A model generated the notes under the pieces. It was not told where the DNA came from and did not search any database. It saw only the letters and a program-made list of their open reading frames with translations. A stretch of 64,000 nucleotides of DNA from Podocnemis expansa (Eukaryota; Chordata; Testudines; Podocnemididae): the NCBI GenBank assembly GCA_007922195.1, contig ML681963.1, forward strand, positions 133,369,764-133,433,763. The letters are read 5' to 3'. This document shows, one piece after another, positions 34,736 through 47,066 of this stretch; positions within the stretch are counted from its first letter, which is position 1; the number at the start of each line of letters is the position of its first letter. The position numbers and the translations under genes were made by a program.

Positions 34736-35215
34736 TCTGGACACATGACAGGGATGCTCTTGAAGATGTTCACAGAGGTTTCAACAATTTCCACTCCACC
34801 ATCAAATTGAGCCTGGAACACTCCACACAGGAGATCTACTTTCTCAACACTACACTACAAATCAGGGATAGATCACCACCGCCCTGTACTGAAAACCTAC
34901 TGATCGGTATAGTTACCTACATTCCTCAAGCTTCCATCCTAAACACACCACACGATCCATTGTCTACAGCCAAGCTCTAAGGTATAACCGCATCTGCTCT
35001 GATCCCTCAGAGACAGACATCTTGAGGATCTTTATCAAGCATTCTTGAAACTACAGTACCCACCTGGGGAAGTAAGAAAACAAATTGACAGAGCTAGAAA
35101 GCTCATGCAAAAACTCATGTGAAAAATAAATCTGTTAGTCTTAAAGTGCCACACAACTCCTTTTTTTTTTTTTTTTTTTTTTTTTCTGGACTAGACTAAC
35201 ATGGCTATCCCTTTG
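34736..35215 (+). mobile_element. Inverted Penelope-like RT segment joined to a terminal repeat
   Basis: The plus strand reads like the RT C-terminal part of the same element: near 34750-35095 it has FHSTIKLSLE and FLNTTLQIRD, then (in another frame) a YSQALRYNRICSDP segment and a KKTN-like end at 35080. At 35098 it passes abruptly into the 3' tail (AAGCTCATGCAAAAACTCAT, TCTGTTAGTCTT, CCACACAACTCC), a T run at 35161-35185, and CTGGACTAGACTAACATGGC, which I take as the outermost 3' end. Frameshifts and the missing endonuclease show it is dead. Confidence 0.75.
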
Positions 35216-35242
35216 GGAATTTAATACTGCAGTCATACATTA

Positions 35243-35470
35243 GGGTATGTCTACACTGGTCAACTTAAGGAAGGTTAAGATGACCTACAGACCCCTGTGG
35301 CTGCCCTGGACTTTTATTAAGTAGACTTAAGTGCTTCCTTAAGTTGAATTAATAACACCACCTCTTAAGGTTGACTTAACGCTTAAGTCAACCTTACTAA
35401 GTTGATTTAAGCCAATGTAGACAGGGAAAGCCCTTATGTTGACCTACTTGGCCTCCAGGTCTTCTCCAAG
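35243..35470. mobile_element. TIR element C (partial)
   Basis: It starts GGGTATGTCTACACTGGTC and contains AAGTTGACTTAAG-type motifs in both orientations, ending in a CAATGTAGACAGGG and GGCCTCC stretch that also occurs in the left part of 59756-61134. The right terminal repeat is missing or too diverged to place, so the end is approximate. Confidence 0.5.
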
Positions 35471-35474
35471 AGTT

Positions 35475-38400
35475 CCCAGATTTGCTTGCACTACTTTTTA
35501 TACTTGCAAAAAAGCCTGAAAGTGTGTTTTTTTTTTTTTTTTTTAAGTCTAGAGTCAAACTTTCCATTGACTTAAACCAGTTTTGGATAAAGCCCTAATT
35601 TTTCATGTCAGCAAAAGAAATGCCAAATTCAGATACAAACGTCTTGGACTCAATTTCTATTCCTTGAACCCAATGCTCCTAATAGAATATACAAAGAATG
35701 CAGGATTAGGGCCTTAATTTTATGAAAATAGTGCCTCAAGCATTACTTTATTTATTTACTAGATGTAGTACAGCAGCAATGAAATATTCTTTCTGAATTG
35801 TCTGCAAGTGGGGAATGAAAGACTATCTATATTATTCTTAAACTAAAGCCATAAATCTGAGTAAAGATTTTCTGTTAATTTCTTGATACAAATGCATTGG
35901 ATATCCCTTAAATAACTTTAAAATACTCTTTTAATAACATTGAGAGTTAACCAGAGTTGGAAATGCTGCTGATCTTACAGACCAATTTAAATAAAAGTGG
36001 CATTCAGCTGACACAAGTGTATTAGAAACAAACCTATGTAAAGGAGCAGTTAACCCATAACTATTGTGTGATATATTATATATTGTTTGACATACTTTCA
36101 TAAGAGCAAGCAGAAGTACCTCATCCTTTAGACTGTGGTAATGTGCCTTATTGTTAAATTCAATAGGAAAAGCTATTCATACTGTAGTATGATTGAAAAG
36201 AAAATTGAATCCTTTTGAAGTTATAAATGTGTCTATTACTGCATGTGCACACAAATTTTCCATGAAAATTATGGTGAAAGTAGTGATTCTCCTAGAAAAA
36301 TGCATTAGTGTTGACATGTTCAATTTGATCTGCATCAGAATATAAATACCCTTTAACAGAGGTAAAATTGTTTGGAATGTGTATACTGTATCTACATAAA
36401 TCAGTTGTCTATCTGTCAATCTAAAAATATATCTTTTGTATAGTCCAGTTATGTCCTCTATTTCATTTCAGTTGAAAGACAAATTAAAAACAGTATAGAA
36501 CTTGCAATATTTCACATTTTCTTACAATATCACATTTTAAAATGTGTAGTGTTGAATTTATTATGATTTTTAATATAATAAATGGATAAATAAAAACAAT
36601 TTTTGGCCAGAAGGCAAATTATACTTTAAGGTTTCTTTTCCACACATCTGCATGGCAATTGGTTCTGTGTACAAAGCACTAGATTTATACATAATGGAGA
36701 AACAGCATACGATTCTTGGCATGGGCAGTGAAGAAAAAGGGCGGTACCTTTTAACTATAAATGTGTCTTTGTAACACAACTAAACTTTGTAGTTTGAGCA
36801 TGGCTGCTTGTTAGAAAAAAAGAATTTTTGTTTTCAATCCAAGGAGACATCTAGAATATAACCAGCTAAAATCACATGCTGGGCCCTAAAACTTATCACT
36901 CTCCACTTTGTTCATTGGGATGTATTAGGTTACAAGGCATAATGTAATAAGAACTAATCTTACAGAAGAAGACATGAAAAAACGTGTATACTGCATCATA
37001 ATTATACAGAAGAACAAGTGTTTAGATGAAGAGAAGTTTTGGTTCCTCCAGTCTTGGTTAAAACCAACTAAGAACTTGATTGCTTCAATAATGCTATGCA
37101 GGCAGCATGTATTCTTAGCACCCAGAGGAGAAAAAGAAAAGAAAAATGTAATCCATATTGTTGTAATTCAAATGCAATGGACAGAACTTTTGTGTTCATT
37201 GCACTCAGTTAGTTTTTCTGTACTTTAGTGATTTTAGCATCCAAATGAGTTTTTTGTTGTTGTATCTGTAAGTGTGGTGCCAAAGGAGTTGGCCTACTCT
37301 GGACATTGCTTTTGCTTTTCTTAAGCAAAGATGGATGTTTTACCCTGAGGTTTTCCATAGAATTATTGATGCTGCCACTCGCTCATTTATTTTTAGGGAA
37401 TCTGCATTGTTATTTCTTTGGAAATAAAGCTTTATTTTCAGGGAAAATTTTATATCCATTTCTGTGGAAATATTTGAAAATCTTCATCCCCTAAGAGTGA
37501 GCTGTTAAACACCCATGATTTATCATACAATTTGGGTGGATTTTGAGTGATAGGAAAATGAGAGCATAATACAAAAGGAACTTGAGATAATAAATTTCTA
37601 ATACAAGAAATAGTGATTTTAATTTAACTGGTGATAGCAGCTAAAAGAAATAATCTGCAGTCTTAACATTTGAATCTCATTGTTCCAGTGGAAAGTAGCT
37701 GTTGTGAAATGATATGATCATGCAGGTTGTGGCAGTCCCTTGGACAGCAGGCAGCCCAAATGGAAGGCGTTGAAGATAAAGACTCCAATCTTGCACTTTA
37801 TCTGCTGTTCAGTGGGGATCTAGAAAAGAGAGCAGAATACTGGATTAGAGAGGTCTCAGTATCTGTGGTGCTGAGTGAATGGGCTGTTGTGTTCTAAAAA
37901 AAACTCATAAGTTTCAAGTTAAGAGATTTTATACGTAGGCATAGTAAATTACAATCATCAATCATGGAGGATACAAATATGTTGGCTGCATTTGTTAAGT
38001 TAAAACCCCAATAACCCTTTGTCTATTTGCCAGCTGTAGATGTAAATACTTTTTGTTCCTGCAGTTATTTGGGGCATGCAAACATAATGAGGAGTCCAGG
38101 TGATCCCAGGGACTGCAGATTGCTTTAATGAACTGACAGTAGGCTATGTCTGTGCAAGGTGATGCTATGGTTGTAGTGGGCTTCTATATTCCTTCCATTT
38201 GTAGGAGATCCAACAGCATTGCCTCAATTCCATAATGCTTGTTTGGAATGGATTCAGCATTCTTGTCAGTTCAAAGCAATCCTTGATGAGTCTCAGTTAG
38301 CTTGCCCACAGTAAGGATATTTGAACCATTTTCTTAAGAATGCTCCCTGGATAGTCTTACTGTAATAGGTTTTAAGGTGCAATTAAATTCCATGGTTGGA

Positions 38401-41400
38401 TGAAAGACACTTTCATTTGATGCATATATATTTAGTTTATAGTCTACATTAAGTTTCTCCTGATACTGTAGTAGAATTCCTTTTCCACCTGAATGATGGT
38501 TGTCTGGAGGATAAGTTTATTTGTAGAGTGGCTACTTCTCTTCTCTTGAACTTGGATTTAGCCTAAAAGGATTAGAAGTCTTTTCTTACACAGCTCATTT
38601 TGGGTTTTTACAAACTGAATTAGATGTTTTTTGTGGTGACCTGTTTCTTGAGGAAGACAAGTGAAAAATAGGTTTTTCAGCTGGTTAAGGACCTAGGCCT
38701 AGAAGTGCTATGTCACTAGAGGAATTCTATATCTGCATGATTTGCAGGACTGGGCTCCATTACTTTTTTTTTCTTTTTGTTTTGTTTGTTTTTAAATAGG
38801 TTATTCAATCTACTGATATTTAGGGCTATAATATTAAGTCCTTCTAATTTTTTTTGGAAGTCTCTTGTTCATTTCCATTTAGCCAGTAGGTGTCTATGCA
38901 ACAGTGGAATTAAAGGAAAAACTAGATGCATGTACATATGTGTGCATGTGCCTGTGTGGGCATGTTCACTGTTGATCATCTTCAGACCAGTGAAGAACAC
39001 AAACTAGAAGTAGGCTGGTGACATGCCAACAAGCAAAGCAGCAGTCTTTGAGAGCAGTTTCCCAAATTTCCCATCCAATGCAGAAGAGAACAATGTACAA
39101 ATAGAAGATATAAACTGACCTCATGCAAACTAGTAGATAGAAAACTGTACCAAGATTTTTCGGACAATAGTCAAACTGACTAATTGTACTGAACACCTCA
39201 GCACAGACAGCTCTTATTCTGTATGGCCATTGGAAAAAAACAGAACTAAAAGAGACAAATAAGTACTTAGAAGCTAAATCTTAGTCTCTAATTTTCATGG
39301 GGCTGGTCATTTTTATTAATTCATTTGTATTGTGATGGTGCCTGATGGCACCAGTCAGGGCACCTGAGTGGTACATGGATGTGCACGTGCACATGCACCC
39401 ACACGTGGGCTCCTGCCTTATAAAGGTAACAACAACCTCATCTGAAACCAGCTAAGATAAATGAGTGTGATATATAATTAAATGGAAGGCAATAAGTTCA
39501 CACTATTTTACAAGTTAGCTCTGAGAATAAATCATTTGGAAATTTAAGAAGGGAAAGATGGTGAGTTTGTCACTCTCAGCCCTGCCTCTTACTCTGAATT
39601 AGGAGCAAAGGGATTTTCAAAGGCTCCTGAGAGATTTTTATGCCAAATCTCATTGACTTTTGATGGCACTTGTGCTCCTAAATCATTCAGGCACTTTTCA
39701 AAAATGATACCCAGCGTGTTAATCTTGCCCTGAATTATTATCATGTTAGTTTTCAGATCTCTCAGTAGTAGTGTACATTTCCAGTGTCAGATGATTAATC
39801 GAGCTAAACAGAGATGGTGGATGAACCAAATCTTTTAAAGAACACAAGTTTGACAGCCTCCATTTCCTCTCCTGATACTTTTAAAAGACTCAGATCATGT
39901 ATTTATTCATTTAATGAAAGCACTGTATCTAAATGCTCTCAAAAACATGAGAGCAACTTGCAAGTAAGAAATGATAGACAATACAATGATTTTGTTAAAA
40001 TGATCTTGCTCTTAGATGTAACAAAGAAAACTTTAACTTGATCTGTTTCTTCTGTTCCTTTCTTTGATACCTGTAGGAACAATCTGGTGTAGCGTAAGGA
40101 TTTTACTGATCTTAAAAAATGAAATGGGTCACTTCCTCAGCTGATGTAGAAAAAGGTTGCTTTTCTGAAGCCAATAAGCTAAGCCAGTTAGTAACAACTA
40201 TGAATCTTGCCATCTGTGGTGTGTGTGTGGGGGGGGGGGGCATTAAAAACAGGGTATTTTGTATCTAGCTAGCTTTTTCCAAGGTCAGCCATCACTTTGG
40301 TTTTTGGGCATCTTTCATTAAAAGTAAACATAAAAATATGTCACCCACCCCTACCAATGGAAACAAACTATAAGGTTATTGTTGAGAGTAAAACATACTG
40401 GTATCCATAGACATAAATGTATAACGTGACAGAACGTGGATATGTTTGAACAAGATGCTGCACCTTTCTCTATTTCTATCCTTGATGACTTCCTTCCCTT
40501 AGCTGAGTCTACTGGATATCTTTCCCTTCTGTGTGTCATTTAAGTTAGCATCCCTTTACAAAATTGTTCAGAATCCAAGTATGGGTGGATTTATTTACAT
40601 AGAGTGAATTATGACTGGATGTGTTCCTATGTCAACATGTGCCATGCTGATTTCTTGTAAAGTAGATCATTATTCTGTGTGTGGCATAAATAGTACTACC
40701 AGACTGATATGATTAAAGCTAGTGAGTCATTAATTAGCATATAATTAAAAGAGATGAGTAACATGCCCATGTACAGTAGCAAGTGTGTTGTTATCCTTGA
40801 AAAAGCAATTCAAATGTGTGTGAAGGATACCATGCAACCATTACTTCTTTTTTTTTTAAATATTTTACTGAAAACACTGAGCTTCTTTTATAGAAATTGT
40901 ACCGTGGAGAATTAGTCAGAGGAATGTGGGAAAGGAATATTTAATATATGTAAAAAGCAGATATTATAGAGCCCTGCACACTTTCTAGGTTAGTTTTTGA
41001 TTATTGTGTAAATGGAGCAATACACACAATTGATTTTAGTATTAATACAAATGCAATAGAAAAGCACAGATCTTTTGTGTTCCAAGAAATTTATACAGTA
41101 ACTTCACTGGAAAAAGGAAACTGCTGAAGCCTAGACTGTCTTTTTATTTTCTACCCTTCCCAGTCGGAAGATTATTAGAGATCATAATTGGTCAAAAATG
41201 ATGATGGCAGCTCAAAACTTAGAACTTCATGTAGCTGCACACAAAGCATAGATACATTGTACTGGAGACAGGGACGTAAAGAAAACTATAAAGTGTCAGT
41301 GGAATGCTTCAGCCAGACCAGATTTAGTATGTCTGACAGGTTTTTCTGAAAACACATAAATCATGGTTTCACAGAATCATATGACACATGCTCACAGTTT

Positions 41401-42160
41401 CTTAATAAATCACTTGATTTTGTTCTTCTGTTTAAAAATTTATTATTACTGTACTTTTAGGACTGCATAAATCAAGTGGCAAATCAGAAAGTTATTAGCA
41501 TTCACAATTTTCTCTTTTGTCATACAGACATAGTATTTTAAACTTTTTTTTTTGCTTTTCTATTTTCAGCCCTTTGCAACTCAATCCAAAAATAGCTATG
41601 CAAGCAGAATATATTTTTTCAAATAAAAACTTCAGAGAAGTTTTACTACACTGTGATTCCTACTCTTGCGTAATAGTTAAACATTGGAAAAAATAGTGTT
41701 CCTGGGGAAGAAAATGTTACTTAGTCAAAGCAAAACGCAATGTATTTCAGTGTAAAGGCCAATTTTTCAAAGTTTGAAATACTGTCTGCAATTTTATAGG
41801 TCTGAAATAGAGAATTTTAATATTTAACTATTATTATCTATTTGTAACTGGATCTACAGTAAGTCCACCATCAAGTAGTGAGAAATTCAGAAAATGCAAT
41901 TCCAAAATTATATTTGACAATTTGCTTTTTTTCCTACCAAATGGGTTTTCTTTATATTTCCCTGTTTTTCTTGCTCTGCCATATCTTTGGTTCCTTTTCC
42001 ACCTTAAAAAATACTGCTAAAGTTTTCATGAAGTCTGCAACGACATCCAACATCAATTTTTATGACTACTTTTTATTTTATTAGCTTTTTTCATTCAATA
42101 TCTCCAACTGGGTCCCAAGCATTATTAATTAAGCGTCATAAAACTCATTCAGCTATGGTA
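35475..42160. other. Long AT-rich stretch without recognisable mobile elements
   Basis: About 6.7 kb with no clear transposon, the longest such stretch in the window. It holds T runs (35527-35544), a G run after a GT tract (40219-40240), and short frames without motifs. A possible terminal exon on the minus strand (37718-37819) is listed separately. If this DNA is unusually conserved in other species it would be the place to look for regulatory sequence. Confidence 0.5.
37431..37819 (-). other. Candidate 3'-terminal exon (low confidence)
   Basis: On the minus strand a strong splice acceptor (TTCTGCTCTCTTTTCTAG, ending at 37820) precedes an open frame of 33 codons ending in TGA at 37718-37720. 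The frame contains KCKIGVFIFNAFHLGCLL. An AATAAA signal lies about 290 bp further on, near 37432. I do not recognise the peptide, and a 33-codon open frame is quite possible by chance. No second exon was found in the window. Confidence 0.2.
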
Positions 42161-42164
42161 ACAA

Positions 42165-42290
42165 GTTTCAAAGGGGTAGCCATGTTAGTCTATTCCAGTA
42201 AAATCAAGAAAAAGAAAGAGTTCTGTGGCTCTTTTGAAACTAACAAATTTACTGATTGGTGTAATCCCTCTTCATAAGATGGATGTAATG
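42165..42290 (-). mobile_element. Penelope-like tail fragment, another subfamily
   Basis: On the plus strand it reads CAAAGGGGTAGCCATGTTAG, TCTATTCCAG, AGAGTTCTGTGGCTC and ACTAACAAATTTACTGATTGG. The outermost part (GTAGCCATGTTAGTC) matches the end of 34736-35215, but the ribozyme-like core is absent because the copy stops before it. Confidence 0.7.
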
Positions 42291-42368
42291 GAAAATGTGG
42301 AATGTTAGCTGCAGATATATGCATACAGAGAAGAATGGGTCACAAGGTAAATTTAAAACATCCAGAGC

Positions 42369-42467
42369 AGGGGTTAAAGTAAAATTGGTGGGCCTGAGAA
42401 CCTTCCTAAATTTCCAGGCCCCCTTCATGCAGGTCCAGGCCCCATTCACCCACTCCAGCTACTGCCT
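42369..42467. mobile_element. One end of a hAT-like element, cut by the assembly gap
   Basis: The end CAGGGGTTAAAGTAAAATTG followed by GTGGGCCTG resembles the left end of the hAT element at 29614-30093. The sequence runs into the N gap, so the right end and the target duplication cannot be seen. Confidence 0.45.
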
Positions 42468-42477
42468 NNNNNNNNNN
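42468..42477. other. Assembly gap (10 N)
   Basis: Ten undetermined bases. The true gap length may differ. It lies next to a hAT-like end. Confidence 0.99.
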
Positions 42478-42984
42478 CATTTTCCCTCTTACACACTCTT
42501 TGAATCAAAACAAAGCTTGTTTACGCTATTAAAAATAGATTAGCAGTCTAGCTCTCTGGATATTTTAATTTACCTAGTGAGCCACCCTTCTCTGTATGTA
42601 GCCAGTGTTATAGTTATAGCAAAATTTGGAAACTTGATCTTCTTTGTGGTTCTGATTAGTCAGCTCTTAAGCCTGGAAATTAGATTACTGTTCTGACGTC
42701 ACATTCCAGTTTTTTAGAATGCTAATGCATCTCAGCAATACTTTTATCCTCTCAAATGAGAAATGTTAGCAGTGGCCTGAATTAAATATCTTTTCAGAGC
42801 TCATAGGTCATTCTGTAATATCTGCATGTGGGCCTGATTTGACCAAATGTAGCAGAACCTGACATGGGTAGCTTTAGATTCCAACATGGATGCAAAATGA
42901 GTTTGGGGGCCTGCAAAAATTTTAAGTGAAACTTAAATACAAATATTTAGCAGTTTAGATATGCAGACATTTTAGCAGCCTTAG

Positions 42985-44890
42985 TTACTTACTTACTTTA
43001 CTTAATCTTCTTTGTACTTAATGGTACATAAGGCATCTACTAGAGACCCCCACTGCTGTTGATTGGCCGTACATTCAGTGATGTTGTTCCAGGTTAGACC
43101 CTGCTCTTTCATTTCTTTTTCTACTGTTCTTAGCCAGGTTTCTCTTGGGTGGCCACGTTTTCTTTTACCATCAGCTGTCCAATGGAGGGCTGTTTTTGGT
43201 GGTGCTCCTGGCTGCATTCTGCACACATGCCCTAGCCATTTCCATCTTCTCTTCTTGATTATAACAGCCAAATTTGAGCAGCTAGTTTTTATGAGAAGTT
43301 CTTCATTGGTGATTCTATTTGGCCAGAATATCTGTAAAATTTTTCTTAGACATTTGTTTTGGAAGGTCTCTGGTTTCTTCTTTATATTTACCAATACCTT
43401 TCAGCATTCGCTCCCATAGAGTAGAACCAAGAGGACATTATTTCTGTAAATGCTTAATTTTGTATTCTTGCTTAGAACCTTTGATTTCCAGATTTCTTTT
43501 AGCATGGCAAAGACTTGATTTACTTTGTTGATTTGGTTCTTCACAGCCTTTTCAGTATCCCCATCAGCAGTGACTAGGCTGCCAAGGTAGGTAACTGCTT
43601 GGACTTTTTCAACTTCTTTATTGTCAATTGTGATGGGATCCACTGACTTGCTGTTCTGTCTCATTTCTTTTGTTTTACCTATGTTTAGTTTCAATCCTAT
43701 TGTTTGTGCAGTTACATTTAGTTTGTCCATCTTCTGTTGTGCATCCTTGTGTTGGCTGGGTAGTACAGCAATGTCATCTGCATAATCTAAGTTTTCTAGT
43801 GCTGAAGTAATTGTCCAGAGGATTCCTCTTTTTTTGTCTTTTGTTGTTTCTTTCATGAGCCAATCCATGGCCAGGATGAATAGAAATGGTGACAGAATAC
43901 ATCCTTGCTTAACACTGGTTGTAATGTTGAAGCTGTCTGTTAGCCTGTTGTTACTATGCACCATCTGGCCATGAAAATCCGTGTACTGCGCTCTTATTAC
44001 ATTTACTGTTTTTTTTCGGTATTCCATAGTGGCACATGATTTTCCATAGCGATTCTTGGTGTAGGCTATCAAAGGCTTTCTCAAAGTCGATGAACACAGC
44101 AAAGAGCATGCTATTCCATTCCACGCTTTGTTCAATTATCTGCCTTAAGGTAAATATCTGATCACTGCATGACTTCCCTTTTCTAAAACCCGCTTGTTCT
44201 TGCCTAATGATGTTGTCAAGAATTGCAGTGAGTCTTTTCAAAATGATTCGGCTGAAGATTTTGCTGGTTTGAGGTAGCAAAGTTATGCCTCACCCGTTAT
44301 TACAGTCTCCCAGGTCACCTCTCTTTGGTAGTTTGAAGATTATTCCTTTCCTCCATTCTTCTGGTGTTTCTTCTGTATCCCATATTTTCTGGAAGATCTT
44401 GCAGAGAAGGTTTGGGATTTCTTCAGCCTCTACCTTCAGCCTTTTGGGGCAGATCCCATTGTGTCCTGGGGCCTTACCTTTTTTTTTTTTTTTTTGCTGT
44501 TTGATGGCTTCTTTGACTTCTGTTACTGTGATAGGGCCGAGGTTCATGCCTAGGTCTTCTTCACTTTCCGGAATATTAGCCAGTACTGGTGGATCTGTCC
44601 GATTGAGCAGCTGCTCGAAATATTCCTTCCATCTCTCTGCTTTCTTGCTTTCTTCTGTGATGATGCTCCCATCTAGTGCTTTTAGGGGTAGATCTTGGCT
44701 GGTATGCCTGAGTTAGACTGTAATGTTTTGTTTCATGCTCAAGTTTGGACAAATCTGGCTTGAATGAGTTTTTAGAGCTTAACAGGAAATCTTCCATTTC
44801 ATTCTGAATAGTATCTATGCTATGTTGAATTTGAATGAACCGAGAAACTTAAAGCAACCCTCAAAAGATGCAAAACCACATAAAACAAAA
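42985..44890 (-). mobile_element. RTE-like LINE, 5'-truncated, with frameshifts
   Basis: A non-LTR retrotransposon on the minus strand in several broken frames. In order: the fingers region (GHNGICPKRLK, 44290-44547), RT palm motifs (EQAGFRKGKSC and FIDFEKAFDSLHQESLW, 43954-44280), then SVKQGCILSPFLFILAMDWL and the YADD active site (43401-44135), and the C-terminal region RKWLGHVCRM ... RKRGHPRETWL (43002-43394). The 3' end is a short AAGT-type run (plus strand TTACTTACTTACTTTACTTA at 42984-43005), as RTE elements tend to have short tandem 3' tails. No endonuclease domain remains. The boundary with the gypsy fragment at about 44885 is approximate. Confidence 0.85.
43401..44280 (-). pseudogene. 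Reverse transcriptase core of the RTE-like LINE
   Basis: Two overlapping frames (43954-44280 and 43401-44135) together cover the RT palm. The aspartates of FIDFEKAFD and of YADD, the catalytic pair, are both visible. A frameshift at about 43970-44020 separates them. This enzyme would copy the element RNA at the nicked target. Confidence 0.85.
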
Positions 44891-45072
44891 CCGGCAAATT
44901 TGGCATGCTTCTGGTAACTGGGTCAACCTGTGTTGCTTTCTTCACTTGAGTAGCCGTAACAGGTGTGTTTTCCACCTGTTCAAAGTAAAAGATTGCTTCC
45001 TGACCTTGATCTTCACAGTGTGCTAGTAAGGGTAGCCTTGAAAGATCATCAGAGTTGCAATGCAAAGAGGAT
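44885..45072 (-). mobile_element. Ty3/gypsy fragment downstream of the inserted CR1
   Basis: The minus-strand frame reads SDDLSRLPLLAHCED and EQVENTPVTATQVKKATQ, which matches the segment that follows RNase H in gypsy polyproteins (ADALSRLPL-like, then a TP-TA-I--AT motif). It continues the gypsy element interrupted at 48563. The downstream integrase and second LTR are not found; the RTE-like LINE abuts here. Confidence 0.8.
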
Positions 45073-45211
45073 TGCAATGCAAAGAGTTGCAATGCCAGAG
45101 GCAGGACCACTCCCACTTAAACCATCTCAGTCAGGGTTTTGTCAAGCCGGGCCTTAAACACCTCCAAAGATGGAGACTCCACCACTTCCCTCGGCAGCTC
45201 ATTCCAAGACT

Positions 45212-45700
45212 TCACCACTCTCCTAGTAAAAAAAAAAATTTTTTTACAATATCCAGCCTAGACCTCCCTAACCACAACTTGAGACCATTGCTCCTCGTTC
45301 TGTCCTCCGTTACTACCGAGAACAGTCGAACTCCATCTTCCTTAGAGCATCCCTTCAAGTAGTTGAAGGTTGCTATCAAATCCCCCCTCAATCTTCTCTT
45401 CTGCAGCCTAAATAAGCCTAATGCTTTCAGTCTTTCCTCATAGGGCTCGTGCTCTAGCCCTTTAATCATTTTGGTTGCCCTCCTCTGAACTCTCTCTAGC
45501 ATGTCCCTGTCCTTTTTGTAGTGGGGAGCCCAAAACTGAACACAGTATTCTAGATGTGGCCTCACCAGTGCAGAATAGAGGGGAATGATCACATCCCTTG
45601 ATCTGCTGGTAATACTTCTTTTGATGCAGCCCAGTATGCCATTGGCCTTTTTGGCAGCAAGAGCACACTGCTGACTCATATCTAGCTTCCCATCCACCAA
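45212..45700 (-). pseudogene. CR1 ORF2 C-terminal region
   Basis: A frame of 162 residues carries the conserved C-terminal segment after the [22 protein letters not shown], then [18 protein letters not shown] and [16 protein letters not shown], ending with a short Lys/Phe run. It is separated from the RT frame at 45801-46379 by a frameshift in a T-rich tract (45775-45800). Confidence 0.9.
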
Positions 45701-45800
45701 GACCCCCGATCCTTTTCTACACTGCTGCTACTTAGCTGACTGTTTCCCAGCCTGTAGCAGTGCATGGGGTTTTGTTTTTTGTTTTTTGGGTTTTTTTTGG

Positions 45801-46797
45801 TCACAGATGCAGGATTTTACACTTATCCTTATTGAATCTCATAAGATTTCTGTTGGCCCACTGTTCCAATTTATCTAGGTCTCCCTGAATCCTGTCCTTG
45901 CCCTCCAACATATCTACAGTTCCGCCCAGCTTGGTGTCATCCGCAAACTTACTGAGAACGCAGTCTATTCCATCATCCAGATCATTGATGAAAATGTTGA
46001 ACAGAACCGGCCCCAGGACCGACCCCTGGGGCACACCACTCATGACTGGTTGCCAGCTAGACATGGAACCATTGATTCCTACACACTGAAACCGTTGATC
46101 TAGCCAGTTCTCTATCCACCTTATATTCCACCAATCCAACCCATACTTCCTTAATTTGCCAGTGAGAATGCTGTGGGAAACTGTATCAAAAGCCTTGCTA
46201 AAATCAAGGTATAGCACATCAGCGGTTCTTCCTGCATCCAGAAAACCAGTCATCTGATCATAAAAGGAGATGAGATTGGTCAGGCATGATTTACCCTTGG
46301 TAAATCCATGCTGACTGTTCCTGATCACTTTATTTTCCTCTAAGTGTTTGAGGATGGATTCTTTGAGAATCTGCTCCATAATTTTTTCCAGGGATTGAGG
46401 TGAGGCTGACTGGTCTGTAATTCCCTGGATCCTCCTTTTTCCTTTTCTTGAAAATAGGCACTACATTTGCTTTTTTCCAATCCTCTGGCACCTCCCCCGT
46501 TCTCCATGAGTTTTGAAAAATAATGGCCAGTGGTGCTGCTATTTCGTCGGCCAATTCCCTTAGCACCCTTGGATGCAGTTCGTCCGGCCCCATGGACTTG
46601 TGCACATCCAGCTTCTTTAAGCAGTCCCTAACCTGACCTTCTGTCACCAAGGGCCTGTCTCCTTCTCTCCCATCTGCCACACCCATGGTAGTGGGCTGGG
46701 AGCTGACCCTGCCTGTGAAAACTAAAGTAAAAAAAGCATTGAGCACTTCAGCTTTTTCTTCATCCTCTGTCACAAGGATGCCTGCCCTATTCAGCAA
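45801..46797 (-). pseudogene. CR1 ORF2 reverse transcriptase
   Basis: Two frames meet at about 46350. The first (46797-46330) carries the fingers with MGPDELHPRVLRELADEIA and [17 protein letters not shown]. The second (46379-45801) has the palm: [14 protein letters not shown], then [20 protein letters not shown] and [10 protein letters not shown]. Both catalytic Asp regions are present (YLDFSKAFD and FADD). A frameshift at the overlap breaks the protein. Confidence 0.92.
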
Positions 46798-47066
46798 GGG
46801 GCCTACACCATCCCTGATCCTCTTTTTGTTACTAACATACTTGTAGAACCCCTTCTTGTTGTTTTTTACATCCCTTGCTAGTCACAACTCCATTTGTCCT
46901 TTGGCCTTTCTGATTTTTATCCCTGCAGTCCCGAGCAATATCTTTATATGCCTCTTTGGACATCTGACCAAGCTTCCATTTCCTGTAAGCTTCCTTTTTA
47001 TGTTTAAGATCAGAGCAGAGTTCCCTGCTAAGCCATTCTGGCTGCCTCACATGTTTGTTCTTTCTC

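Noticed and set aside
42468..42477. Biological break or rearrangement point
   Set aside because: It is simply a run of ten N, an assembly gap.
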